From contig NZ_CP032762.1 of NCBI RefSeq assembly GCF_003641205.1, positions 868,001-932,000 of the forward strand: a stretch of 64,000 bases of DNA, in the 5' to 3' direction. A model generated the notes under the pieces. That model had not been told where the DNA came from and ran no database searches. It saw only the letters and a program-made list of their open reading frames with translations. The translations under genes were made by a program, and so were the position numbers. The stretch is from Rhodococcus sp. P1Y. GTDB taxonomy: Bacteria > Actinomycetota > Actinomycetes > Mycobacteriales > Mycobacteriaceae. Below are positions 40,658 through 49,054 of the stretch, in pieces. Within the stretch, counting starts at the first letter, position 1. The number at the start of each line of letters is the position of its first letter.

Positions 40658-41917
40658 ATGGCAACAACGATGGCGTCGAAGGATCCGAGGGTGTCCGCAG
40701 ATCCGACGGAGGGTCTGAGTCTGGGTGGTCAGCCCGCGTCGCATCGATTGCGCGACGTGCGGGAAACGACGAAGAGTCTGGTCGATCACGTACTCGACAC
40801 CACGGAATATCGAGAGCTGACCGCTGACCGCGGGCGCGAAATCGTCACCGACGTCACTGCCGAATGCGTCGCATTGGCGGCCGACGTACTCGACAGCGGA
40901 ATTCAACCTGCAGCCGAGGATCTGGCGAGCCTACGTAGAACGGCGGCGAAATGGGCACGGGCGGGTGTACCTCTAGCGCCCATTCAGCATGCATTTCACG
41001 AGGGGTTCTCCGTCGGACTCCGCATGGTCGCCGGATCCGCAGTGGACGGTGAGCACGCAGCGCTCGTGGACGGGGCAGTACTGATGTTCGGCCTGCTCGA
41101 CGTCGTGTCCGAAGCCGTGTCCTCCGCGTATCTCGACGAATACAAGGCCGTCGCCGTCCAAGGCCATGATCAGGCCCACGCAGTCGTGACGGCTCTGCTC
41201 GCCGGCGAGTCGCACGCGGGTGCAGTCGCCGAACGGCACGGCACGGAGCTGGCCGACGGGTACGAAGTCCTCGCAGTGCACTTTCCACCACACCCAGACG
41301 AAACCGGCGTACCGAGCTCGCGCGAAACCGCTGCGGGCCGCAAACTCCAATCGATACTGGTTGCGCTGTCGGACTTCTGCGCACCCGCGCTTCCGCTGGC
41401 GATCCTCAGTCCGTCCGGTGGCACGATCCTGATCCCGGATGCGACGCCCACGACGGCAGGCAGCCTGGTCGCACGCCTCAGCGAGGCAGGTGGGGTGCCG
41501 GTATTCGCGGCGGCCGCGACGGCATCGCCCGCGCGCATCCCCGACGCGGCCGACAACGTCTACGAACTACTCCGGCTCGTGCTGCGTCTCGGTTACCGAC
41601 CTGACGTGTATCGGATCTCCGATCTGGCATTGGAATTTCAGATTGCGCGGCCGGGTGTGGGTCGACGCCATCTGAAGAAGATCCTCGACCCGCTGCGCCG
41701 AATCCCCGACCTGCTCCCCACGTTGGAAGCGTTCGTCTCCACCGAGGCCAATCGCAAGAAGGCCGCAACGCAACTCGTGGTTCATCCGAACACCGTCGAC
41801 TATCGACTCAAGCGGATCGAGCAGATCACGGGGATCGACCCGATGAAATCGTCGGGGCTCCGATCGCTTCATGCGGCTTTGATCGCCGATTCACTCGACC
41901 CCGAGAAGTCCGTGTGA
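40658..41917 (+). CDS. PucR/CdaR-family transcriptional regulator
   Basis: A 419-residue regulator. The middle part (RRTAAKWARAGVPLAPIQHAFHEGFSVG split) matches the PucR-associated helical domain and a GGDEF-like degenerate region (about 200-300). The C-terminal HTH_30 (TLEAFVSTEANRKKAATQL, VHPNTVDYRLKRIEQITG) is the PucR signature. ATG 40658 has GGAGG 4 bases upstream. Its stop overlaps the EAL gene by 4 bp, so the regulator and the phosphodiesterase are translated together. It may control the flanking c-di-GMP genes. The ligand is unknown. Confidence 0.9.
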   Translation: MATTMASKDPRVSADPTEGLSLGGQPASHRLRDVRETTKSLVDHVLDTTEYRELTADRGREIVTDVTAECVALAADVLDSGIQPAAEDLASLRRTAAKWARAGVPLAPIQHAFHEGFSVGLRMVAGSAVDGEHAALVDGAVLMFGLLDVVSEAVSSAYLDEYKAVAVQGHDQAHAVVTALLAGESHAGAVAERHGTELADGYEVLAVHFPPHPDETGVPSSRETAAGRKLQSILVALSDFCAPALPLAILSPSGGTILIPDATPTTAGSLVARLSEAGGVPVFAAAATASPARIPDAADNVYELLRLVLRLGYRPDVYRISDLALEFQIARPGVGRRHLKKILDPLRRIPDLLPTLEAFVSTEANRKKAATQLVVHPNTVDYRLKRIEQITGIDPMKSSGLRSLHAALIADSLDPEKSV

Positions 41918-42666
41918 GCGCGACACGCATTGCCCCGGTCACCTCGATCGCCGCACGAGCCGCGCTCAATGCAATCGACGCAATGGTCCCGCGTTTCCAG
42001 CCGGTGGTGTCCCTGGTCTCGGGCGACATCGTCGGAATCGAGGCGTTGGCGCGGTGGCCTACGGTCATCGGTGTCGACCCGGCCGAGGTCTTCGCGCTCG
42101 CTCGGGCGAAGGGTGTGGTGTCCGATATCGACTTCGCGTGTCGCACCGCAGCGGTCAAGGAGGCACGATCGGCCAAGCTGACCGACGGATTGGCGCTCTA
42201 TCTGAACTATGAACCGTCGGGCATTGCCAACCAGGCCCGGAACAACGCACATCTCGATGCACTCCAGTGCGAAGCCGACGTCGTTCTCGAGATCACCGAG
42301 CGGGGGCTGGACGGTGACCGAGAGAGCTTGCGCTCGTTGGTGAGTTCGGCACGGCAGCGGGGATTCTCGATTGCGTTGGACGACGTCGGGTCGAATGCCG
42401 CCACGCTGAGGGCGCTGCCGGTGGTTCGGCCGGACATCGTCAAGCTCGACGCGTCGATACTTCGTCGTCCCCACTCGCTTCACACTGCGCGTGTGCTGTT
42501 CTCGGTTCGCCGATATGTGGCCACCACCGGCGCGGTGGTTCTCGCCGAGGGCATCGAGTCCGAGCGGGATCGCGCCAAGGCGATCGAATGGGGAGCAACC
42601 CTCGGACAGGGTTGGTTGTTCGGCGCGGCAGCGACCGGCGCCGACGTGCGGATGACGATCGGCTGA
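41914..42666 (+). CDS. EAL-domain protein (probable cyclic-di-GMP phosphodiesterase)
   Basis: A 250-residue stand-alone EAL domain. The motifs are IEALARW (Glu43, EAL), LNYEPS (Asn of the metal site), VVLEITERG, FSIALDDVGSNAATL (Asp-Asp retained, DDFG changed to DDVG), PDIVKLDAS and LAEGIES. Most metal and catalytic residues are in place, so it may hydrolyse c-di-GMP, although the loop-6 change could weaken dimer control. GTG 41914 overlaps the PucR-like stop. It has no sensor domain. It opposes the GGDEF enzyme two genes upstream. Confidence 0.88.
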   Translation: MSATRIAPVTSIAARAALNAIDAMVPRFQPVVSLVSGDIVGIEALARWPTVIGVDPAEVFALARAKGVVSDIDFACRTAAVKEARSAKLTDGLALYLNYEPSGIANQARNNAHLDALQCEADVVLEITERGLDGDRESLRSLVSSARQRGFSIALDDVGSNAATLRALPVVRPDIVKLDASILRRPHSLHTARVLFSVRRYVATTGAVVLAEGIESERDRAKAIEWGATLGQGWLFGAAATGADVRMTIG

Positions 42667-42679
42667 CGCTGTCGACCCC

Positions 42680-42707
42680 GGCGTCAGGCGTCAGGCGTCA
42701 GGCGTCA
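42680..42707. repeat. Heptamer GGCGTCA repeated four times
   Basis: Four exact head-to-tail copies of GGCGTCA occupy 42680-42707. The last copy carries the stop codon of the minus-strand DUF998 gene. The array lies between two convergent stops, so copy-number change would have little effect on protein. It is a likely strain-variable tract. Confidence 0.9.
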
Positions 42708-43490
42708 GAGACGGGCCGGATCGGAGCTGGGAACGAGCGGGGTGACGAGTCCTGCGTCCGGCTTCGTATCAGCCGGCCGAAACCGGAATCCGGGAAAGCG
42801 GACCCAGCCGAAATCGAACCGTCGGAGCACTGTTCGTCGGGCCAGCGCGAGCAGAACCGCGGCGCCGGTGACTGCCATCCACGCAGGCATCGGGTAGAGG
42901 GCCAGCCGCTCGCCGAGCCCGAAGTGCAGGGTCTGCGCCAGCATCAGAACGGCACCCACGACGCCGACCGTCGCACACAGGGCCGACCACAGGGCCACCA
43001 CCCGGTTCGTACTCCACAGGTGCCACGCGATCAGGGCGAGCACGACGTGCCGCGCCACGAACCCGGGCAGCACCGCCGCCCAATGCACGATCGTCCCGTC
43101 GTTGGCGGGGAACAGTCCGGTCGCCGCAGTACTGACGGCGATGACCACGGCCAGCGCGAGTATCCACCTCTTGGAACGCCCGCTCCTGATGTGTCGGTGC
43201 AGGAAGAACGCACCCACCAGAGTCAAGCCACCGAGTGCGACGAACGTCGAGTTCATGACGTCGTGCATCGGCGAACACGCACCCACTTCGCATGTTGTAA
43301 CGCCAAGGGAACTGATCGAGTTCTGCGCAAAGCTGTAGGGAGTGTGCCAGGCCGCTGCCGTGAACAGTTCCGCAAGCAAGTACGCAAAGCTCAGAATCCA
43401 TGCGGTGCCTGCTGCAGCATGGCGCAGGTTGTGTGCCGTGGTCGGTGAGGTGATGGCGTGATCTTTCTGTAGAACCGGTGATCCTGACAC
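42705..43490 (-). CDS. DUF998 family membrane protein
   Basis: A 261-residue protein with six or seven membrane helices, starting near AGTAWILSFAYLLAELF and with SISSLGVTTCEVGACSPMHDVMNSTFVALGGLTLVGAF split across helix 2-3, characteristic of DUF998 proteins. No enzymatic role is established. GTG 43490 is a best guess; a long open frame upstream overlaps the OleA-like gene in antisense and is rejected. The gene is divergent from the Ole-like operon with about 145 bp between and may share its control region. Confidence 0.72.
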   Translation of the reverse strand: MSGSPVLQKDHAITSPTTAHNLRHAAAGTAWILSFAYLLAELFTAAAWHTPYSFAQNSISSLGVTTCEVGACSPMHDVMNSTFVALGGLTLVGAFFLHRHIRSGRSKRWILALAVVIAVSTAATGLFPANDGTIVHWAAVLPGFVARHVVLALIAWHLWSTNRVVALWSALCATVGVVGAVLMLAQTLHFGLGERLALYPMPAWMAVTGAAVLLALARRTVLRRFDFGWVRFPGFRFRPADTKPDAGLVTPLVPSSDPARL

Positions 43491-43635
43491 TACGTGCTCA
43501 ACCTGAGAGCGAGTCCGTTTTGTCCGGCGAAATCTCAGGTCTGACTCTCGGATTCTGTGTATCCTCCGTTCCAACGTGTCCGGGGGACACCGAGGCGACA
43601 CCGGGGGGCGTCCAGACGTGGTTTGCCATGATGAA

Positions 43636-44676
43636 GTGACTTCGCGCGTGGAATCGATCGGGTCGTATCTGCCGTCGCGCATCGTCACCAACGACGAGCT
43701 CGTCGCAGGAATGGCACACCCACCGGGCTTGGACATACAGAAGGTCACCGGGATCGAGCGCCGCCGGGTGTACGACAGAGACGCGCAACCACCGGAAGAC
43801 TCGCTGAGCATGGCCTTGCGAGCCGCACGGACCGCTCTCGAACGATCGGAGTACGACGCAGCCGATCTCGATGTCATCGTCAGCTGCTCCATCACGAGGT
43901 TTCGTGACGGCGACACGCTGTGCTTCGAACCGTCGTTCGCGCTGAGCATCAAGAACGATCTGGGTGCTGAGCGCGCGATTCACTTCGACGTCTCGAACGC
44001 GTGCGCAGGAATGTTGACCGGAGTCCTCGTTGTCGACGCGATGATCCGCAGCGGTGCGGTCCGCCGAGGTCTGGTCGTTTCCGGTGAACGCATCACCCCG
44101 ATCGCCGAGACTGCCGTCATCGAGATTGCCGACAGGTACGACCCGCAGTTCGCGTCACTGACGGTCGGCGACGCCGCAGCCGCGGTAATTCTCGACAATC
44201 GCGGTACCGACGACGACAGAATCGAATACATCGAGTTGATGACCTGTTCCAAGTACTCCGACCTGTGTATCGGCACCGCAAGTGAGCAGGGGCCGAGAGT
44301 TGCGCTCTACACCGACAACCGGGCCATGCACAACGCCGATCGCTATCGTTTGTGGACCACCCGGCAGCGAGACTTTCTCGATAGCCGTGGATCGTCCTTT
44401 GCTGCAGAAGAATTCGACTTCATCGTCCATCACCAGTTCTCCAAACCCGCGGCCGACGTCATCAACGCGCTTGCGACACAGGAGTTCGATGCCGAGATTC
44501 CGACGAGTCTCGACGTGTTGACGGACTACGGCAATACCGCATCGACATCCCATTTCGTCGTCCTCGACCACTATCTGCGGCGTGGTGACATACCTGCCGG
44601 GTCGAAACTGCTTCTCGTGCCTGCGGCGTCGGGAGTCGTCGCCGGATACCTCTCTCTGACCCTCGGAGAGGTGTAA
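43636..44676 (+). CDS. OleA/KAS III-like condensing enzyme with intact triad (LstA/NltA-like)
   Basis: A 346-residue thiolase-fold enzyme of the FabH/OleA group. The catalytic Cys123 is in SNACAGML, His265 (or 266) in IVHHQF and Asn300 in DYGNTASTS, the KAS III triad. Glu98 sits in CFEPSFAL, resembling the OleA glutamate position. OleA condenses two acyl-CoAs to a beta-keto acid. It is first of seven tightly packed genes including OleD- and OleC-like products. The start is uncertain: GTG 43636 gives the common N-terminus VTSRVESIGSYLPS; a GTG at 43576 is open further upstream. A weak ribosome site precedes it. Confidence 0.85.
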   Translation: MTSRVESIGSYLPSRIVTNDELVAGMAHPPGLDIQKVTGIERRRVYDRDAQPPEDSLSMALRAARTALERSEYDAADLDVIVSCSITRFRDGDTLCFEPSFALSIKNDLGAERAIHFDVSNACAGMLTGVLVVDAMIRSGAVRRGLVVSGERITPIAETAVIEIADRYDPQFASLTVGDAAAAVILDNRGTDDDRIEYIELMTCSKYSDLCIGTASEQGPRVALYTDNRAMHNADRYRLWTTRQRDFLDSRGSSFAAEEFDFIVHHQFSKPAADVINALATQEFDAEIPTSLDVLTDYGNTASTSHFVVLDHYLRRGDIPAGSKLLLVPAASGVVAGYLSLTLGEV

Positions 44677-44679
44677 GCC

Positions 44680-45561
44680 GTGGGAGTCGTCATCGCTTCG
44701 ACCGCTACCGAGCCGATCCTCGCCAGTGGCATCGATGCAGCCGCCGTCGCAGTGCGGGAGGCACTGGATGGAGCTGGACTCGACCCTGCGCGGGTACACG
44801 CACTCATCAACGTCGGCGTCTACCGCGACTCGAACATCGTCGAACCCGCCGTTTCTGCGCTTGTCTCGAACAAGGCCGGGATCGGTCTCGAGTACTTCAC
44901 CGGTGCGGTGCCGACATTTTCGTTCGATCTCATGAACGGACCATGCGGATTTCTCAACGCAGTACAGGTGGCCACGTCCCTGCTGTCGACAGGCAGTGTC
45001 GCCAACGTGGTCATCTGCTCCGGAGACGTCCACCCGTCGATGACCCCGCAACCCCACGAGGTGTTCCCGATCGCCGGGATAGCCGCAGCGGTGGTGCTCG
45101 TCCAGGATGACACCGATGCGGGTTTCGGGGTGCTGCGCACCGATTCCGTGACCGGACCGGTCGAGACCGAGGGCGGGGTCACGATCTCGAAAGCCGGAAC
45201 CACAGGCCGGGCGTCGATCACCGTCACACGGTCGATCGACGGTGCCGCATCGGTCGCGTTGGCCGCATCCGTCGCCCGGAGTGCGGTCGAGTCCGCGCAA
45301 CTCGATCCAGCGGGCGTGGCTTTGATCGCGGGGTGTCCGTTCGATGGGTTCGGCGCCGAGGTCGGGGACATGCTCGGTGCAGGTGGCGTCGTCGTGCCGG
45401 AACATCAGGGGGATCCGCATACCTCGTCGCTGCAACTGGCCTATCAGCAGGCGATGAAAAATGAACGCCTAGTGGAATATCGAGATCTCGTCTTCGTAGC
45501 AGGCGGCGGCCCGACGGCTGCCGCAATCACGTACCGGCAGAAGATCGGGGTTCGGGTATGA
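44680..45561 (+). CDS. Degenerate OleA/KAS III-like partner (LstB/NltB-like)
   Basis: A 293-residue thiolase-like protein, shorter than its neighbour. Cys89 lies in MNGPCGFLN at the nucleophile position. The His and Asn regions are replaced (LIAGCPFDGFG; GDPHTSSLQL), so it is unlikely to work alone. Glu55 in IVEPAVSAL matches the position of the OleA glutamate that deprotonates the acyl chain. In the lipstatin and nocardiolactone pathways two OleA homologues act as a heterodimer, one giving Cys and the other Glu. GTG 44680 begins 3 bp after the first gene's stop, supporting equal expression. Confidence 0.8.
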   Translation: MGVVIASTATEPILASGIDAAAVAVREALDGAGLDPARVHALINVGVYRDSNIVEPAVSALVSNKAGIGLEYFTGAVPTFSFDLMNGPCGFLNAVQVATSLLSTGSVANVVICSGDVHPSMTPQPHEVFPIAGIAAAVVLVQDDTDAGFGVLRTDSVTGPVETEGGVTISKAGTTGRASITVTRSIDGAASVALAASVARSAVESAQLDPAGVALIAGCPFDGFGAEVGDMLGAGGVVVPEHQGDPHTSSLQLAYQQAMKNERLVEYRDLVFVAGGGPTAAAITYRQKIGVRV

Positions 45562-45815
45562 AGTGGATGCGCGTGATTCCAGTGCTCGGCTGGGTGTACT
45601 TGCTGTGGGGCGCGCAGGCTGTCACGCGCGGGCGACTTCCGGCGTCGCGCACGGTACGCAGCATCCTGGTGGTCGACGCGGCACTCAGTGTCGGAGCGCA
45701 CGCAGCCCAGATCCCTTCCGCGATACGCGCCGCGACTCAGCTCGGATACTCCGAGCGTCGAATCGCACTGATGACCATGGTATTCGGGGCGACCTGGTAT
45801 CGGACGCTGACGTGA
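45558..45815 (+). CDS. Small membrane protein in the Ole-like operon
   Basis: An 85-residue protein with one or two hydrophobic stretches (VIPVLGWVYLLWGAQ; SILVVDAALSVGAHAAQ) and a positive tail. ATG 45558 overlaps the preceding stop by 4 bp, and its stop overlaps the OleD-like GTG by 4 bp, so it is clearly part of the operon. No family was recognised. It might anchor the complex at the membrane or help lipid handling. Confidence 0.75.
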   Translation: MKWMRVIPVLGWVYLLWGAQAVTRGRLPASRTVRSILVVDAALSVGAHAAQIPSAIRAATQLGYSERRIALMTMVFGATWYRTLT

Positions 45816-46786
45816 AAGTGCTTGTCACCGGGGCCGGTGGATTCATCGGATCGAACGTCGTCCGCCATCTTCGTGATCAGGGGCACGACGTGCGAGCGGG
45901 AGTGCGAACGGCGGTGAATCCCGGCGAGGTCGCTGCGGAACTGGGTGACCGGCGAGGTCTGGACGCCGCATGCGACGGGGTCCAGACCGTTGTCCACGCC
46001 GCCGCGAGGCTCGGCCAGTTCGGGAGTCGCCGTCGATATTGGGAAGACAACGTCGACGGCACCCGACGGTTGCTGTCGGCGGCCGCTTCCTCGGGTGTGC
46101 AGCGCTTCGTATTCGTCTCGAGTCCCAGTGCGTTGATGAGCCCTGAAGACGGCGACCGATTCGGTATCGACGAGTCGATGCCGTACCCGAACCGGTTCCT
46201 CAACGCCTACTGCGAGACCAAGGCGGAGGCCGAACGGATCGTGTTGGACTCCAATGCAGATGGCTTCACGACGGTGGCTCTGCGGCCCAGGGCGGTGTGG
46301 GGGCCGGGCGACCGGCACGGTCCGGTTGCCAAGGTCATCGACCGAATGCGTGCGGGGACGATGCCAGATCTGAACCGCGGCCGTCAGGTGCATGTGAGCA
46401 TCTGCCACATCGACAACTTCGTATCTGCATGCGGCGCGGCGTTGCACGCCGACGCGCAAAAGATCGGCGGCCGTTCGTATTTCGTCGCCGACGACCGACC
46501 GGTCGAGCTAGGCGACGCGCTCGAAAGGCTGGCCGGCGCTCTGGGCCTCACTCCCCCGACTCGGACCGTGCCCGCTGTCATCCTGACGCCGGCACTCACG
46601 GCCATCGAAGCGATCTGGTCGATACCTGCAGTAGGCAACCGCGTCGACCCGCCGTTGTCGAAGTACTCGGTTGCGTTGCTGACACGATCGGCTACCTACG
46701 ACCTCAGTGCCGCGCGCCGAGATCTGAATTGGCAGCCACTCGTCGACTTCGATACCGCGCTGCAGGGGTTGGCGGCACATGAGTGA
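45812..46786 (+). CDS. OleD-like NAD(P)-dependent reductase/epimerase (extended SDR, 3-beta-HSD type)
   Basis: A 324-residue extended short-chain dehydrogenase. The cofactor loop is VKVLVTGAGGFIGSNVV; the active site is formed by the Ser in FVFVSSPSAL and Tyr/Lys of YCETK (YxxxK). VALRPRAVWGPGD is a typical NAD-epimerase/3-beta-HSD motif. OleD reduces the OleA product, a beta-keto acid, to a beta-hydroxy acid. The GTG overlaps the preceding stop; its stop overlaps the GT2 start by 8 bp. OleD identity is inferred from family plus neighbours with OleA and OleC features. Confidence 0.85.
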   Translation: MKVLVTGAGGFIGSNVVRHLRDQGHDVRAGVRTAVNPGEVAAELGDRRGLDAACDGVQTVVHAAARLGQFGSRRRYWEDNVDGTRRLLSAAASSGVQRFVFVSSPSALMSPEDGDRFGIDESMPYPNRFLNAYCETKAEAERIVLDSNADGFTTVALRPRAVWGPGDRHGPVAKVIDRMRAGTMPDLNRGRQVHVSICHIDNFVSACGAALHADAQKIGGRSYFVADDRPVELGDALERLAGALGLTPPTRTVPAVILTPALTAIEAIWSIPAVGNRVDPPLSKYSVALLTRSATYDLSAARRDLNWQPLVDFDTALQGLAAHE

Positions 46787-47534
46787 CGCACTGTGGGTGA
46801 TAATTCCGGCATACAATGAGGAAGCAGGCATTTCCGATACCCTCGGTGCGCTTGCAGCCCAGCAGGATTCCGACTTCACGCTGCTCGTGGTGGACAACGG
46901 GTCGACCGACGATACCTGTGCCACGATCGTCGATTTCGCCGAGCGGCATCCAGAGATGCGAATACACGTGCTTTCCGAGCCGGTCAAAGGCACCGGTGCA
47001 GCGGCGGATACCGGTATGCGTCACGCAATCGGCGAAGGAGCGGAATTGTTGGCTCGCACGGACGCGGACTGCCTACCGGCGCCGGACTGGACTGCTCAGG
47101 TCCGGTGCGGATTCGCGTCGGGACTACGTCTGCTGAGCGGTGAGCTTCGGCCCAGGACCGATGAAGGAGTCGGGCGCGCACAGCTCCTGGTGGTCCGGGC
47201 AGCAGTGGAACTGGCGTCGTTCGCGGGCAGGTACCGGTCGGGCAATCAGGATCCGTCCTACCTGGGTCCCTACATGATGACTCCGGGCTGCAACATGGCG
47301 ATCACCGCCGAGCTGTACATCGAGGCGGGTGGGTTCCCGCGTACTCGTATCGAAGATGTCCACGAGGACCGGGCACTCGTCAACGCCGTCCGTACCATCA
47401 CCACCGACTACGGACGTCGTCGGACGATGCGCGTGTACGGATCGCAACGCCGAGTGAAGGCGTGGGGGATCGTGAAAACCCTGCAGTGGTATGCCGATCA
47501 CAGGTATCGCCCCGAGCTCGTGGACATTCGATGA
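46779..47534 (+). CDS. Family 2 glycosyltransferase in the Ole-like operon
   Basis: A 251-residue GT-A fold transferase. Motifs: VIIPAYNEEAGISDTL (nucleotide end), VVDNGSTDDT, LLARTDADCLP (DxD-like metal site), MMTPGCNMAI and EDVHEDRALVN. No membrane helix is predicted, so it is cytoplasmic or peripheral. ATG 46779 lies inside the OleD-like gene end, and its stop overlaps the OleC-like start (ATGA). No known Ole or beta-lactone cluster described to me has a GT2, so it could add a sugar to the product. Confidence 0.88.
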   Translation: MSDALWVIIPAYNEEAGISDTLGALAAQQDSDFTLLVVDNGSTDDTCATIVDFAERHPEMRIHVLSEPVKGTGAAADTGMRHAIGEGAELLARTDADCLPAPDWTAQVRCGFASGLRLLSGELRPRTDEGVGRAQLLVVRAAVELASFAGRYRSGNQDPSYLGPYMMTPGCNMAITAELYIEAGGFPRTRIEDVHEDRALVNAVRTITTDYGRRRTMRVYGSQRRVKAWGIVKTLQWYADHRYRPELVDIR

Positions 47535-49054
47535 CCGGGTTGATGGAGTTGATCAGAGCGCACGCCGACGCCGCGGGTGACGCTCCCGCTGTCGCCTCCT
47601 CACCGGGAGAAACCTGGTCCTACCGCGACCTGGTGAGCCGAATCGACTCTGTTGCAGACTATCTCGTGCGTGTCGGACTACGTCCTGGGCAACGAATGCT
47701 GTTCTCCATCCGTCCGTCACCGAAGTCGATTGCTGTGGTCCTGGGGACGATTGCCGCCGGTGGATCGATCGTGTTCCTCGATCCAGGCATGGGCGAGAGT
47801 CTCTTTCGCAACCGAGTGTCCTCGATCGACCCCGCTTGGATCGCAGCGGAATCGATCCTGTACTCGGCCGCAGCGCCTGGTCCCCTCCGATATCTCACAC
47901 GCAAACGCGGACTTACGCTGCCTCGATTGAGCGAGATACGCGCACACCACATCCGATCGGGATGTTGGCTGCCGGGTGTGCCGCGCAAAGCCGTCGATGT
48001 CCGAAAGCTGTTGCATACCCAGACCGCCGCGCGAATATCGCCGAACCGGGACCCCGACACGGAAGCGCTCGTCGTCTTCACTTCCGGCACCACTGCCGAG
48101 CCGAAGGCCGTGGTGCATTCGGAGAGATCACTCGTTGCAGCGTTTCGGGCACTCGTGGAACGCGCCGAACTCGGCCGCGACTCCGTTGTGCACACGGAAC
48201 AAGCCATGATCGGCCTGCCCGCCCTGCTAGCAGGTGGGACGTGGAGCATTCCCAAGCACGGCCTGCTCTCGGGTGTGGACGAACGTGGGTTCCTGCGAAC
48301 GATCGGCGACGCGACACATACGTTCGTCGTTCCTGCTCGTCTTCCGAAAGTGTTGAGGCTTATCGAGTCCGGAGCGGCGACGGCACCTCGAGATCTGCGG
48401 CATCTCCTGCTCGGTGGGGCACCGGTGAACGCGGGGTTGCTGCGATCGGTTCGGAACGTACTACCGAACGTAGACGTCATGGCCATCTACGGGATGACCG
48501 AGATACTCCCCGTTGCCACGGTGTCGGCGGCAGACAAACTTGCCTTCGACGGTCCGGGTGATCTCGTCGGGACGCCCGTCACCGGTGTCGAGGTCCGCAT
48601 TGGAGACGACGGCGAGCTGCACTTGCGCGGGCCGAACCTGTGTACCGGGTACCTGGGATCGGACTCGATGACCGAGCACGCATCGGGGGATCTCGGCACG
48701 GTGGTGAACGGTCGAATTGTTCTGTCCGGCCGCAAGAAGGACATGTTCATCCGCGGTGAGACGAACATCTATCCGGGACTGTACGAGCCGGCCATCAGTT
48801 CGCTCCCCGGCGTCGACGGTTGTGCTTTCGTGGCCGTCGCCGACACTGTCGGCGACGAGCGGGTCACGCTCGCTCTCGTCACGGTCGACGCCACCGCGTT
48901 TGCCGAGGCGAGCCAGGCGGTGGCGTCGATCGTCGACCATGCGGCAATGCCCGATCGGATTGTGCGTGTCGACGCCATCCCCACATCGGGACGATCGATG
49001 AAGCCCGACCGTACGATGCTGGCCCGTCAGCTGGAGAGAGCAGGTTTGCTATGA
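47531..49054 (+). CDS. OleC-like adenylate-forming enzyme (beta-lactone synthetase candidate)
   Basis: A 507-residue ANL-superfamily enzyme. P-loop FTSGTTAEPK (about 183-192), YGMTEILPV (about 320, matching the TEALPV-type motif of OleC proteins), the hinge LSGRKKDMFIRGETNIYPG (about 400) and a C-terminal Lys in SGRSMKPDRT. OleC activates a beta-hydroxy acid with ATP and closes a beta-lactone. ATG 47531 overlaps the GT2 stop. A long upstream frame is rejected because it overlaps the GT2. An alternative is a fatty acyl-CoA ligase or AMP ligase; the TEILP motif plus neighbours favours OleC. Confidence 0.83.
   Translation: MTGLMELIRAHADAAGDAPAVASSPGETWSYRDLVSRIDSVADYLVRVGLRPGQRMLFSIRPSPKSIAVVLGTIAAGGSIVFLDPGMGESLFRNRVSSIDPAWIAAESILYSAAAPGPLRYLTRKRGLTLPRLSEIRAHHIRSGCWLPGVPRKAVDVRKLLHTQTAARISPNRDPDTEALVVFTSGTTAEPKAVVHSERSLVAAFRALVERAELGRDSVVHTEQAMIGLPALLAGGTWSIPKHGLLSGVDERGFLRTIGDATHTFVVPARLPKVLRLIESGAATAPRDLRHLLLGGAPVNAGLLRSVRNVLPNVDVMAIYGMTEILPVATVSAADKLAFDGPGDLVGTPVTGVEVRIGDDGELHLRGPNLCTGYLGSDSMTEHASGDLGTVVNGRIVLSGRKKDMFIRGETNIYPGLYEPAISSLPGVDGCAFVAVADTVGDERVTLALVTVDATAFAEASQAVASIVDHAAMPDRIVRVDAIPTSGRSMKPDRTMLARQLERAGLL

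Noticed and set aside
42705..43952. N-terminal extension of the DUF998 protein
   Set aside because: It would overlap the OleA-like coding region in antisense and lacks hydrophobic or family character.
44680..45561. Frameshifted pseudogene of a KAS III
   Set aside because: The frame is intact, tightly placed and keeps the Cys and Glu positions, which fits a specialised partner subunit better than decay.
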